DNA from: a bacterium
GTDB taxonomy: Bacteria > RBG-13-66-14
DNA length: 32,870 nt
Assembly (NCBI GenBank): GCA_035528375.1
Contig: DATKYS010000105.1
Coordinates: 1-32,870 of the forward strand
Direction: 5' to 3'
Positions within the stretch are counted from its first letter, which is position 1. Every line of letters begins with the position of its first letter. The notes under the pieces were generated by a model, which was not told where the DNA came from, did not search any database, and worked only from the letters and a program-made list of their open reading frames with translations. Shown here in pieces: positions 1 to 9,268 of this stretch. Made by a program: the position numbers and the translations under genes.

Positions 1-260
1 CCCTCAATCCCTCTCCCACAGGGTGAGGGAGGCCGCACCCCGGCCTTCCGGCTCGTCCCAGGAACCGTCTCTATCGTATTGTAAAAAAAACGGCCGTACA
101 GCCGTTTCCGCACCTCGACCCTGACCGCCCCTCTTACCGGCCCCAAACACGCTTCTCATCCTATTAAAAAACGACCCACCGGCCGTCATCGTTTCCGCAC
201 CTCGACCCTAACCACCCCTTTCCCCCCCTTCCAGACCCCCCCTCTCCCCCCCTTGGCCCT
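1..260. repeat. Intergenic region: end of a composite repeat and an 87-base duplicated segment
   Basis: No gene is seen here. Bases 1-30 look like the right end of the composite repeat found elsewhere in the window (a CCCTCA..CCCTCTCCCAC..GGGTGAGGG pattern), cut by the window edge. From about 77 to 222 a segment occurs twice with an offset of 87 bases: the run GTTTCCGCACCTCGACCCT is at 104-122 and again at 191-209. Each copy starts with an A-rich run. On the minus strand both copies give a hairpin followed by a T run, so the duplication has also doubled a terminator. Confidence 0.6.
83..107 (-). terminator. Intrinsic terminator downstream of the lamin-tail gene
   Basis: Read on the minus strand, arms AAACGGC (107-101) and GCCGTTT (94-88) enclose a six-base loop. 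The second arm runs directly into T residues down to 83. This is the classical intrinsic terminator form, about 150 bases past the stop of the minus-strand gene ending at 261. A weaker relative lies at about 162-193 (AAACGA..TCGTTT then TTT) in the other copy of the duplicated segment. Confidence 0.65.
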
Positions 261-920
261 CTAGAGCTGGGGGCCGAAGAGGTCCTTGAGGAAGCCCCAG
301 GTGACGCCGCCGGCGGACGAGGGCGGGCGCTCGATGTCGCTGGCGGTGTTCTGCGGCTCGGGCTCGCCGCGGACATGGAAATCGAAGATGTTGTTGTCGG
401 TGTCGTAGCCGTTCCCGTCGCCGTCGTCGTGGGAGCTGCCGCTCTTGCGCTCGAGTGAATCGCCGGTGTCGGGCGCGTTGCAGGGGGTCGTCTCGTAGTA
501 GCGTGGTGAGATGCCCCAGCCGAGCATGTCCACCGTTTCGCCGCCTCCGATGAGAGCCACGCCGCCGGACACGGCGCCGAGCTCCAGCATGGGCGCGACG
601 AGGTCGGGGACGGGCCAGCTCTCGGGCCAGCCCTCCTCCGAGGTGGACACCAGATAGAAGCCGTCGGCGGGGATGCTCCCGGAGAGGGCGGGGTATTCGT
701 CTCGTAAATCGGAGCGGAGGAAGTACGCGTCGAGGCTGATCTCCTGGTCGGTGGGATTGTAGAGTTCGATGAAGGGGGCCTGGCCGACCGCCGGCAGGAT
801 GAGGACCTCGGAGACGACGATGTGGTCGGCGATGTCATCGGCCCGGGCGGGTGCGGCGAAGAGCACGGCCACGACCGCGATAAGCGCGCAATAAGCCTGG
901 TTCAGTCGCTTTTTGGCCAT
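261..920 (-). CDS. Secreted lamin-tail-domain (LTD) protein
   Basis: A 219-residue exported protein of unknown exact role. It starts MAKKRL, followed by a hydrophobic segment and an ARA-DD signal-peptidase-like site. The mature part opens with IVVSEVLILP..PFIELYNPTDQEISLDAYFL, the typical start of a lamin-tail domain (PF00932), a beta-sandwich common in secreted bacterial proteins. The C-terminal third is rich in D, G and N (DDGDGNGYDTDNN), possibly metal-binding. The upstream in-frame ATG at 941 lies only nine bases after a good -10 box, so the ATG at 920 with a leader of about 24 bases was preferred. The gene is monocistronic and divergent from HPr, with a terminator beyond it. The domain call is fairly sure; the function is not known. 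Confidence 0.75.
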   Translation of the reverse strand: MAKKRLNQAYCALIAVVAVLFAAPARADDIADHIVVSEVLILPAVGQAPFIELYNPTDQEISLDAYFLRSDLRDEYPALSGSIPADGFYLVSTSEEGWPESWPVPDLVAPMLELGAVSGGVALIGGGETVDMLGWGISPRYYETTPCNAPDTGDSLERKSGSSHDDGDGNGYDTDNNIFDFHVRGEPEPQNTASDIERPPSSAGGVTWGFLKDLFGPQL

Positions 921-950
921 CCGACCCGTCCAGGGAATCATCCACGTGTA

Positions 951-979
951 ACTATAGCCAAAAAATCGGGATGGGTCAA
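951..979 (-). promoter_or_regulatory. Sigma70-type promoter of the lamin-tail gene
   Basis: On the minus strand a TTGACC -35 box (979-974) is followed by 17 bases and a TATAGT -10 box (956-951). The predicted start of transcription is near 944. That gives a leader of about 24 bases for the ATG at 920, or almost none for the ATG at 941. Confidence 0.65.
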
Positions 980-1002
980 GGGAGAAGTGAGGGGGCCCGA
1001 GA

Positions 1003-1032
1003 TTGACCGGCGAAAATCGGGCGTGATAAAAT
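1003..1032 (+). promoter_or_regulatory. Promoter of the HPr gene
   Basis: TTGACC at 1003-1008, an 18-base spacer and TAAAAT at 1027-1032. It points away from the lamin-tail promoter, making a compact divergent pair. The expected leader before the HPr ATG is about 33 bases. Confidence 0.55.
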
Positions 1033-1071
1033 CGCGCGGTCGTCTGAAACTCCACCTCAACCCGCGGACCT

Positions 1072-1359
1072 ATGCCCCAGATCGAGATAGTCGTGACCAA
1101 CAAACTCGGCCTCCACGCGCGCCCGGCGGCCATTTTTGTCCGAGTCGCCCAGAAATTCGACGCGGAAATCTTCATCGCCCGGACCAACGGCGACACCTCG
1201 TGGGTGAACGCCAAGAGCGTGATGGGGGTGATGTCGCTGGGCGCGGCGCCGGGGGCGGTGCTCCTCGTCCGCGCCACGGGTCCCGACGCGGAAAAGGCCC
1301 TGAAAAGTCTGCGGCTGCTGGCCGACAAGAGGTTTCTCGAGGACCACTACCTGGCCTGA
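1072..1359 (+). CDS. ptsH: PTS phosphocarrier protein HPr
   Basis: A 95-residue HPr-fold phosphocarrier. In the phosphoenolpyruvate phosphotransfer relay it takes phosphate from enzyme I on a histidine and passes it to acceptor proteins in the cytoplasm. The active-site motif LGLHARPAA places the histidine at residue 15, exactly the position in classical HPr. The regulatory region KSVMGVMSLGA is kept, with Ser49 where firmicute HPr is phosphorylated by HPr kinase. Enzyme I follows at 1652 after its own promoter, so the pair is neighbouring but perhaps not strictly co-transcribed. No EII component is in the window, so a sugar-transport role is not shown; a regulatory relay is possible. Confidence 0.93.
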   Translation: MPQIEIVVTNKLGLHARPAAIFVRVAQKFDAEIFIARTNGDTSWVNAKSVMGVMSLGAAPGAVLLVRATGPDAEKALKSLRLLADKRFLEDHYLA

Positions 1360-1438
1360 AAAGATTGGTGGGGGGGTCCGGAGCGGGATTCTCGAACTTT
1401 TCTCATTAGCGGTTTCTGCACCCGGGTTTCCATTCTGG

Positions 1439-1463
1439 CTCCGGTCGGCGGAGGGTCTTTTTA
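1439..1463 (+). terminator. Possible weak terminator after HPr
   Basis: CTCCG at 1439-1443 and CGGAG at 1449-1453 form a five-base stem with a five-base loop, followed by GGTCTTTTTA. The short stem makes this tentative. The rest of 1360-1651 holds no gene, only the enzyme I promoter. Confidence 0.35.
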
Positions 1464-1584
1464 CGAGAGACGCCTGTTGATGCGACGAACATAGGTGACG
1501 CGACGCCGTCGGTGTTCTCCCGCGCCCTTGGCCCTTTCCCCCCCGCCGAGATTTAAAGCAAAAAGCGGACCAGGTTCAGCCGGT

Positions 1585-1613
1585 TGAGCATCGGGGGAAA
1601 ATAACCCATAATC
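1585..1613 (+). promoter_or_regulatory. Promoter of the enzyme I gene
   Basis: TTGAGC at 1585-1590, a 17-base spacer and CATAAT at 1608-1613. Transcription would begin near 1620, giving a leader of about 32 bases that contains GAGGAGAG just before the start codon. Confidence 0.5.
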
Positions 1614-1651
1614 ACCGCGTCGGGGACGCGGTTTATTAACGAGGAGAGACC

Positions 1652-3403
<1,752 letters not shown>

Positions 3404-3412
3404 TCCGCCGTC

Positions 3413-3441
3413 TTGTCTTAATACGTTTTTCGGGCTACACT
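3413..3441 (+). promoter_or_regulatory. Promoter of the first barrel gene
   Basis: TTGTCT at 3413-3418, a 17-base spacer and TACACT at 3436-3441. It starts only ten bases after the enzyme I stop codon, so the barrel gene probably has its own transcript, with a leader of about 33 bases. Confidence 0.55.
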
Positions 3442-3480
3442 TAACCAACGACTCATCGGCTCTTTACACGAGGAGGACCC

Positions 3481-4869
3481 ATGCGCCGTGTGTGTGCGAT
3501 ACTCTGCGTCATGGCCGCGACCGTCACCGCGACCGAAATCTACGGCCCCCGCGCCATGGCCATGGGCGGCGCCCTGGTGGCCATCGTCGAGGACGGAACC
3601 GCCGCCTACTGGAACCCAGCCGCCCTCGGACGAGAGGACATCACCTTCTCCGCCGACCCCGTCTGGGGATTCACCGTCGCCGACAACATCACCGAGTGCA
3701 TGAACGAGTTCGAGAGCTTCTACTCCAACCCACCCAGCACCTCCAACCCCAACGAGCTCATCGGCTTCGTCAACGACTTCTCCGACGCCCTGAAGCGCTT
3801 CAACGACCCGGGCACCGGGGTCATCGGCAACATGCACGTGGGGGTCACCTCCACCATCGGGCCCATCGCCGTGAGCTGGGTCAACATGACGAAGATGGAG
3901 ATCGGACCGGGGATGGACAGCCAGACCTCGCGTCTGATTGACGAGCACTACTTCAACGACGGCCCCGATTACCAGCGCCAGGCCATGATTACCGCCCTCC
4001 GCCAGGCGGGTCTCTTGACCCAGGCGGAGTACAACCGCCTGATGCTCCAGGGCTGGCGCACCACGGCCAACGACATGATCGGCCTGTCGGAGAACAAATC
4101 CGAAATCGCCGTCTCAGGGTTCAGCGAGCACGACATCGGCGTGAGCTACGCCCACTCCTTCCCGCTGGGCCGCTACGATTTCCTGTCCGTGGGCGGGACC
4201 GCCAAGTTCATCTACGGCCTGCGCTACAACAACGATATGGGCGTGCTGACCGACACCGGCAAGCTGGACAGCGACGTCTTCGCCACGGGGCCCAACTGGC
4301 TGTTCAACAACATCCTCGGCCTGGACGCCGCGTCTACCGGCTACAGCTTCAGCATGGACCTGGGCGTGCAGATGATGCTCGGGCGCTTCTTCCACCTGGG
4401 CATCGTGGGGCACAACATCATCCCCCTGGACATCACCTGGAGCAACGACGCCCTGGACCCCACCCCCCTCGACACCCAGATCCGCTTCGGCCTGGGATTC
4501 GAGCTCTTCGACAGCCTCACCCTGGCAATGGACGTGGACGCGCTGGAGACCGAGTACACGGTGAAGACGCGCGTGCTCGTGAACAACGCGTGGGTCGAGA
4601 AGGAGATCGTGGTGGACAAGGTCCGGGACCTCTCCTTTGGCGTGGAGTGGATGATAGCGGACATCTTCGCCATTCGCGCCGGCTTCAACACCAACTACAA
4701 CTCCCTCATCGAGGACCAGGCCAAGGCCACCTTCCTGGCCTCCCTGGGCTTCGGGGTGCAGGTCGGGGACATCTTCCACTTCGACCTGGCGGTGATGACC
4801 AACCAGTTCTCCGCCGGGGAGCACGACTCGACCCTGGGCGCTTCGGTATCCCTCGGTTTCGCCATCTAG
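3481..4869 (+). CDS. Outer-membrane beta-barrel protein, TraF_2/PorV-like
   Basis: A 462-residue predicted outer-membrane barrel. After a short signal peptide ending near TVTA comes the family signature YGPRAMAMGGALVAIVEDGTAAYWNPAALG. This motif is shared with proteins named conjugal transfer protein TraF (PF13729) and with PorV/FadL-like barrels. The rest alternates polar and hydrophobic residues as expected for barrel strands, ending GASVSLGFAI. The annotation name TraF is historical; nothing here suggests conjugation. The ATG at 3481 follows a clear GAGGAGG site. The next gene is a paralog in the same orientation. The substrate is unknown; roles as a porin or secretion-system anchor are both possible. 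Confidence 0.8.
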   Translation: MRRVCAILCVMAATVTATEIYGPRAMAMGGALVAIVEDGTAAYWNPAALGREDITFSADPVWGFTVADNITECMNEFESFYSNPPSTSNPNELIGFVNDFSDALKRFNDPGTGVIGNMHVGVTSTIGPIAVSWVNMTKMEIGPGMDSQTSRLIDEHYFNDGPDYQRQAMITALRQAGLLTQAEYNRLMLQGWRTTANDMIGLSENKSEIAVSGFSEHDIGVSYAHSFPLGRYDFLSVGGTAKFIYGLRYNNDMGVLTDTGKLDSDVFATGPNWLFNNILGLDAASTGYSFSMDLGVQMMLGRFFHLGIVGHNIIPLDITWSNDALDPTPLDTQIRFGLGFELFDSLTLAMDVDALETEYTVKTRVLVNNAWVEKEIVVDKVRDLSFGVEWMIADIFAIRAGFNTNYNSLIEDQAKATFLASLGFGVQVGDIFHFDLAVMTNQFSAGEHDSTLGASVSLGFAI

Positions 4870-4890
4870 TGTGCGCCGTCAAAGGTGACC

Positions 4891-4916
4891 GGGCGGGGAC
4901 TTGGGGAGCCCCGCCC
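4891..4916 (+). terminator. GC-rich hairpin between the two barrel genes
   Basis: GGGCGGGG (4891-4898) and CCCCGCCC (4909-4916) form an eight-base stem with a ten-base loop. No T run follows, so it may only attenuate transcription or protect the 3' end of the upstream message. Confidence 0.4.
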
Positions 4917-4965
4917 GCAGCAATAAAGGACCGAACCGCGACCTCCGACTGAAGGGGGACGGCCG

Positions 4966-6300
4966 ATGAGGGAAAAGGTATTTCTGGTTCTCATCGCGGC
5001 GCTCCTGCCGGCGCTGGCCCTCCCCGTGTACGGACCGCGCGCCATGGCCCTGGGGGGCGCCTACGTCGCCCTGGCCGACGACGAGGCCTCGATTTACTAC
5101 AACCCCGCCGGGATGGCCGCCGCCGGGGACTACTTCGCCTGCGTCCCCTGCTTCGCCATCGCCACCGACGACCGCATCACCGAGGACTTCGACACCTACA
5201 TCGCCCTCAAGGACGACATCTGGCACGCCGACACCGGCGGTGGCCTCGGGCCGCTGTTGGACTCCATTGACCGGACGGCGGACTTCCTGGAGGACCTGGC
5301 CGGGGGGGACCCGCCCGGCGTCACCGGCTACCTCTCCTACGGCGTGGGCGTGATGCTCGGGCCGCTGGCGGTGAGCTGGATCGGCGGCGGAACGGGCCAG
5401 GTCGTGCTGGAGCCCGACGCGGACACCGGCCGCCTCATCCCCGATTTCTACCTCGAGAGCTACGAGGCGGTGGCGCTGTTGTACCTGGCGGGCTACCTGG
5501 ACTCGGAGCAGCTCGCCACCCTCTGGCCCACCTACCCGGACCCCTCCGGATTCGTGGGCGACGTGGAGGGCGACGGCCTCGGGATAACCGAGAACCGGAC
5601 CGGCGCCCGGCTGGAAAACGAAGCCCGCCAGGAGTTCATCGTCACCTACGCCAACTACCTCTGGCGCTCCGGGCGCGGCGACCGCTTCTTCGTCTCGGCC
5701 GGCCTCAACATCAAGTACGTCGTCACCCAGAGCTATCAGAACCGCTTCACCGCCGGCGATTCCGGGATGTACACCACCGGGCCGGAGTGGATCACACGGC
5801 AGGTGCTCGCCACGCGGCCGACCCTGGGGCACGCCGTCAGCGCCGACGTGGGACTGTTGGGCCAGTTCACCCCCTACTTCCGGCTGGGCCTCCTGGTGCG
5901 CGACGTGATCCCCGCCCCCATCTCCTGGGACGAGCCGGTAACCGGGGTCTCCGACCGCCTGAAGCCCCAATGGCGGATAGGCGTGGCCGGCCAGGTGGTC
6001 CCGGACCTGTTGACCTACGCCCTGGACGTGGACCTCACGCGGGACGAGGGGTCGTTCTCACCCCAGCAGGACCTGGCGGTGGGCGTGCGGGCGGACTTCC
6101 TCGACGGGGCCCTGTGGGGCGGCGCCGGCCTGCGCTTCAACCTGGCCGACGAGACACAGCCTCCGCTCTACACCCTGGGAGTGGGGATGCACCTGGCGGG
6201 CGTCCGCCTCGATTTAGCCGTGGGCCTGGGGCGGATAGACACCTCGGGGGAAGCCAACACGTATTTCAGCGCCGCGGGGGCGGTGGGCTTCTCGCTCTGA
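4966..6300 (+). CDS. Outer-membrane beta-barrel protein, paralog of the preceding gene
   Basis: A 444-residue predicted barrel. The signal peptide MREKVFLVLIAALLPALA leads into VYGPRAMALGGAYVALADDEASIYYNPAGMAAAG, the same N-terminal signature as the gene before it. Other shared landmarks are a LAVSWIG-like strand, NIKYVV, LGLLVRDVIPAPISW and the C-terminal AAGAVGFSL strand. The two genes lie 96 bases apart in the same direction and probably arose by tandem duplication, though they have diverged widely. GGGGGACGGCCG precedes the ATG and includes a moderate ribosome site. A repeat hairpin at 6330-6351 with a T-rich tail may end transcription. Confidence 0.8.
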   Translation: MREKVFLVLIAALLPALALPVYGPRAMALGGAYVALADDEASIYYNPAGMAAAGDYFACVPCFAIATDDRITEDFDTYIALKDDIWHADTGGGLGPLLDSIDRTADFLEDLAGGDPPGVTGYLSYGVGVMLGPLAVSWIGGGTGQVVLEPDADTGRLIPDFYLESYEAVALLYLAGYLDSEQLATLWPTYPDPSGFVGDVEGDGLGITENRTGARLENEARQEFIVTYANYLWRSGRGDRFFVSAGLNIKYVVTQSYQNRFTAGDSGMYTTGPEWITRQVLATRPTLGHAVSADVGLLGQFTPYFRLGLLVRDVIPAPISWDEPVTGVSDRLKPQWRIGVAGQVVPDLLTYALDVDLTRDEGSFSPQQDLAVGVRADFLDGALWGGAGLRFNLADETQPPLYTLGVGMHLAGVRLDLAVGLGRIDTSGEANTYFSAAGAVGFSL

Positions 6301-6326
6301 GTGGCGGTTGTTCGGTTCCGAAGACG

Positions 6327-6640
6327 TAGGGGCCGACCTTCAGGTCGGCCCGTTTTAATAAGGCAGCCCTCACCCCGCGTTTTGCGATGACGTAGGGGCG
6401 GGTGTCCACACCCGCCCGCGGGCCTGATGCGGAAACGGGCGACCGTGGACGGTCGCCCCTACGGGGAATTGCGCGGTTCGAAATGTAGGGCGGGGAATCC
6501 TTTCCCCGCCGCGAATTGCGATGACGTAGGGGCGGGTGTCCACACCCGCCCGCGGACCGACCTAAACGGCGCGCCGTCGGTCGCCCCCACGGGAAACTAC
6601 GCGGCCTTAAATGTAGGGCGGGATTTCCTACCCCCGCCGT
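6327..6640. repeat. Cluster of seven modular hairpin repeats
   Basis: No gene lies between 6301 and the PGK start. Hairpins found, with nine-base arms and four-base loops unless noted: 6330-6351 (GGGCCGACC arm), 6396-6417 (GGGCGGGTG arm), 6437-6458 (GGGCGACCG arm, inverted orientation), 6489-6510 (GGCGGGGAA arm), 6530-6551 (GGGCGGGTG arm again), a long-loop or degenerate copy at about 6556-6590, and a degenerate GGCGGG-type copy at about 6612-6639. Each carries CGTAGGG or TGTAGGG on one outer side. The first is followed by GTTTTAATAAGG, suiting a terminator for the barrel gene. Read in frame they give peptides such as ADLKVGPYV, which should not be taken for genes. Confidence 0.9.
6330..6356 (+). 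terminator. Repeat hairpin with T-rich tail after the second barrel gene
   Basis: Arms GGGCCGACC (6330-6338) and GGTCGGCCC (6343-6351) around TTCA, then GTTTT. It lies 30 bases past the barrel stop codon in the orientation that would terminate that transcript. Confidence 0.5.
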
Positions 6641-6675
6641 TTTCGGTACCCCCCCCCGCCGCATTCCACCCCCCC

Positions 6676-6704
6676 TCGACAAACCGGGCCGACTTTAGTA
6701 ACCT
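6676..6704 (+). promoter_or_regulatory. Tentative promoter of the PGK gene
   Basis: TCGACA at 6676-6681, a 17-base spacer and TAACCT at 6699-6704. Both boxes are imperfect. It would give a leader of about 26 bases for the GTG at 6737, or an almost leaderless message for the ATG at 6713. Confidence 0.3.
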
Positions 6705-6736
6705 GCCACCGTATGACGAACCAGGGAGGTCGCGTC

Positions 6737-7921
6737 GTGCGCAAGCTCTTCATCGAGGACCTGGAGCTCGCGGGGAAGCGGGTGCTCGTGCGCCTGGACT
6801 ACAACGTCCCCGGCGACGACGAGGGCAACGTGACCAACGACGCCCGCATCACCGCCTCGCTGCCCACTCTGCATTACATCCTGGCGAAGGGGGCCTCGGC
6901 CGTCCTCTGCTCCCACCGCAGCCGCCCGAAGGGCGACGAGCCGCGCTACTCCCTCCGGCCGGTCGCGGCGCGGCTGGAGGAGCTGATGGGGCTCCGGGTG
7001 AGGATGGCCCGCCGGGGCGCGGTGGTCAGCGACGAGGCGCGCAACCTGGCGGCTTCTCTCGAGCCCGGCGAGCTCATGATGCTGGAGAACCTCCGCTACG
7101 ACCCCCGGGAGCAGCAGGGCCGGGACGAGCTGGCCCGCGAGCTGGCCTCCCTGGCCGACCTCTTCGTCAACGACGCCTTCCCCGTCTGCCACCGCAAGGA
7201 CACGAGCGTCGTCGGCGTGCCGAAGTTCCTCACCTCGGCCTACGGCTATCAGCTCCGGGAGGAGGTCGAGAACCTCAGCCTCCTGTTGGGCGATGTCCAG
7301 CGGCCCTACGTGGGCATCATGGGCGGGGCGAAAATTTCCACCAAGCTCGGCGTCGTCAAGAGCTTCCTCGGGCGCGTGGACCGGCTCCTCGTCGGCGGCG
7401 GCATCGCCTACACCTTCCTGGCCGCCCTGGGAAAAGAGGTCGGCGGCAGCATCCACGAGCCCGACTACCTCGAGTACGCCAAGGACCTCCTCCTGCGCCA
7501 CGCCGACAAGATCGTGCTCCCCACGGACAACTACGTGGTGGAGAGGATAGACCCGGCGTGCGAGCCCCGGCTGGTGGAGGAGATACCGGCGGACCGCATG
7601 GCGGTGGACATCGGGGACGCCACGCGCCGGCTCTTCGCCGAGGAGATAGCCCGGGCGCGGACCGTCTTCTGGAACGGCCCGGTGGGCTACTTCGAGGACG
7701 AGCGCTTCGCCGAGGGGACACGCATGGTGGCCAGGGAGGTGGCCAAACTGAAAGACGCCGGCGCCTTCACCGTGGTGGGCGGCGGCGATTCCGTGGCCGC
7801 CGTCGAGGACGCCGGGCTCGATTCGGAGAGCTTCAGCTTCGTCTCCACCGGCGGCGGGGCGTCGCTGGTTTTCGTCCAGGGCAAGGAGCTCCCCGGCATC
7901 GAGGCCCTGACGGACAGGTAG
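6737..7921 (+). CDS. pgk: Phosphoglycerate kinase
   Basis: A 394-residue glycolytic enzyme interconverting 1,3-bisphosphoglycerate plus ADP and 3-phosphoglycerate plus ATP. Family landmarks are KRVLVRLDYNVP, SHRSRPKG, LMMLENLRYDP, NDAFPVCHR, IMGGAKISTKLGV, FWNGPVGYFE, VVGGGDSVAAV and FVSTGGGASLVFVQGKELPG. The start is placed at GTG 6737, six bases after AGGGAGGT; the resulting N-terminus MRKLFIEDLELAGKRVLVR fits the family. An in-frame ATG at 6713 would add eight residues. Substrate-site motifs are slightly unusual: SHRSRP replaces SHLGRP and the usual GTAHRAHAS reads PVCHRKDTS, but the basic residues that bind phosphoglycerate (H60, R63, H152, R153) remain. It stands alone, not with gapA or tpi. 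Confidence 0.95.
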   Translation: MRKLFIEDLELAGKRVLVRLDYNVPGDDEGNVTNDARITASLPTLHYILAKGASAVLCSHRSRPKGDEPRYSLRPVAARLEELMGLRVRMARRGAVVSDEARNLAASLEPGELMMLENLRYDPREQQGRDELARELASLADLFVNDAFPVCHRKDTSVVGVPKFLTSAYGYQLREEVENLSLLLGDVQRPYVGIMGGAKISTKLGVVKSFLGRVDRLLVGGGIAYTFLAALGKEVGGSIHEPDYLEYAKDLLLRHADKIVLPTDNYVVERIDPACEPRLVEEIPADRMAVDIGDATRRLFAEEIARARTVFWNGPVGYFEDERFAEGTRMVAREVAKLKDAGAFTVVGGGDSVAAVEDAGLDSESFSFVSTGGGASLVFVQGKELPGIEALTDR

Positions 7922-7935
7922 GCCACCGTAGCGGT

Positions 7936-8304
7936 CTCCCTCTCCCCGTGGGAGCGGCGCGCCAACGTGATTAAGGGTGAGGGCTACCTTTCAAATAAAC
8001 GGGCCGACCTGAAGGTCGGCCCCTACGTCATCACAGCCCAGGGTGAGGGGTGCGATGGTCTCCTCCCCCCTCTTGGGGGGAGGCTCGCCTACGGGCTAGG
8101 GAGAGGGGTGCAGCGGTCCCCTCTCCCTCTTAGGGAGAGGCTCGCCTACGGGTTAGGGTGAGGGTAAGGTTCGTGAACGTGAAAACGGCGGCCCACGGCC
8201 TCCCTCTCCCCGTGGGAGCGGCGCGCCAACGTGATTAAGGGTGAGGGCCACCTTATAAAAAACGCGGCGGCCCACAGAGGACTCGTCCTACGGGGCCGCC
8301 CTAC
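7936..8304. repeat. Repeat cluster between convergent pgk and glycosyltransferase genes
   Basis: The 417-base gap holds no gene. A 55-base segment occurs at 7936-7990 and 8200-8254 with one difference. Each copy is the CTCTCCC-type half of a composite unit. The first is joined to a GGGCCGACC-arm hairpin (8001-8022) and the second to a GGCGGCCC-arm hairpin (about 8265-8304), both in inverted orientation. Two further CTCTCCC-type hairpins at about 8061-8107 and 8118-8166 share the segment GAGGCTCGCCTACGGG. On the minus strand the last unit reads hairpin, then GCGTTTTTTATAAGG, so it could end the glycosyltransferase transcript. Confidence 0.85.
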
Positions 8305-8338
8305 TTCATCGCAGAGAAAAGCACCGACGACTTTCCCC

Positions 8339-9214
8339 TCACAACGTCCGGCCCACCAGAAGCCGATAATAATCCCGCAACCGGAACGCGCTACGGCGGC
8401 GGTCGAAAAACCGGCGCACCATCTCCCGGCCGCCACGGTTGGGCCCCGAGTCCAGGGCCTCCCGGACCGCGCGGTCGAGCGCGTCGTCGGTGCGGGCGGT
8501 GAGGACGTGGGGCAGCCGGCCGCTCCACACCACCCGGCGCCCCCGGGCCAGCGCCTCCAGCACCATCCTCCCCTGGCCGTCGTGCCGGGTCGGGCGCAGA
8601 AGCACGCGCACCCCGGCGTAAACCGGCGACATGTCGTCGCGGACACCGAGATGCTCCCAGTTGGCGGGCGCGTCGGCGGGGGCCGGTCCGGGACCGCAGG
8701 AGCGGAACCGCACGTCGGGCATCCCGTGGGCCAGACGCACGGCCCGCGGCACGCCGTAGAAATCCCCGCGCTCGGGAGGGATGTAGACCAGCACGGAGGG
8801 CTCCTCGGGCCAGGGGGCGTCCTCGACGGCGAGCTTGTCCGAGAGGACCGGCTGGAAACGGGCGCGCACCCCGAGCCCGGCGAGCTCCTCGACCAGCCCG
8901 GCGCTGTCGGCCAGGTGCAACTGGATGAAGGGCAGGCTCAGGCGGAGCTTGAGCCGCTCCCGGCCCCGGCGCACGGCGAGGACGTCGCTCCCCATCCAGT
9001 GGGCCACCGTCGCCAGCCCCATGAGCCGGGCGGTGACCAGGCCCCGCCAGGCCATGGGCGGGTAGAAGACGTGGAGGAGGTCCAGGCCGGCCAGGGTCCC
9101 CGGGGTGAGGTCGGCGAGCTCCCGGGCGTCCAGGCCGATTTCCCGCAGCTCACCGGCGAGGAACCCCGGCGCCTCCTCCATCCCGTACACGCCTATTCTG
9201 ACCGCTCGCGTCAT
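8339..9214 (-). CDS. GT-B fold glycosyltransferase-like protein
   Basis: A 291-residue protein. The N-terminal half has a Rossmann-type start (RAVRIGVYGM) and HWMGSDVLAV, recalling the HxGSD segment of GT-B glycosyltransferases. The C-terminal half has RDDMSPVYAGVRVLLRPTRHDGQGRMVLEALARGRRVVWSGRLPHV, matching the nucleotide-sugar-binding region of family 4-type enzymes, where EALA..G..VV is typical. Donor and acceptor cannot be told. It is shorter than the usual 350-400 residues. ATG 9214 was chosen; an upstream in-frame ATG at 9253 adds 13 residues, and neither has a good ribosome site. It is an orphan, with no other surface polysaccharide genes nearby. It lies downstream of dcd on the same strand, but a weak terminator-like hairpin touches its start. 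Confidence 0.7.
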   Translation of the reverse strand: MTRAVRIGVYGMEEAPGFLAGELREIGLDARELADLTPGTLAGLDLLHVFYPPMAWRGLVTARLMGLATVAHWMGSDVLAVRRGRERLKLRLSLPFIQLHLADSAGLVEELAGLGVRARFQPVLSDKLAVEDAPWPEEPSVLVYIPPERGDFYGVPRAVRLAHGMPDVRFRSCGPGPAPADAPANWEHLGVRDDMSPVYAGVRVLLRPTRHDGQGRMVLEALARGRRVVWSGRLPHVLTARTDDALDRAVREALDSGPNRGGREMVRRFFDRRRSAFRLRDYYRLLVGRTL

Positions 9215-9232
9215 GAAAAAAGCCCGCTCGGG
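9215..9232 (-). terminator. Short hairpin with T run just before the glycosyltransferase start
   Basis: On the minus strand GCCC, a GAGC loop and GGGC are followed by six T residues that abut the ATG at 9214. The four-base stem is short. It may end the dcd message or simply be part of the ribosome-binding region. Confidence 0.35.
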
Positions 9233-9268
9233 CCCGGCACGAAAATCGAACACCGACGCACACCACTA

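Noticed and set aside
3481-6300. Conjugation genes, because of the TraF family name
   Set aside because: The name is inherited; the proteins look like outer-membrane barrels and no other transfer gene is present.
6466-6490. GGTTCGAAAT resembling a tRNA T-arm
   Set aside because: No acceptor stem, anticodon arm or D-arm can be folded around it; it lies between repeat hairpins.
7967-8161. Small open frame containing a repeated GPYV-type peptide
   Set aside because: It is composed of the intergenic hairpin repeats read in frame; similar peptides recur wherever the repeats occur, so it is not evidence of a gene.
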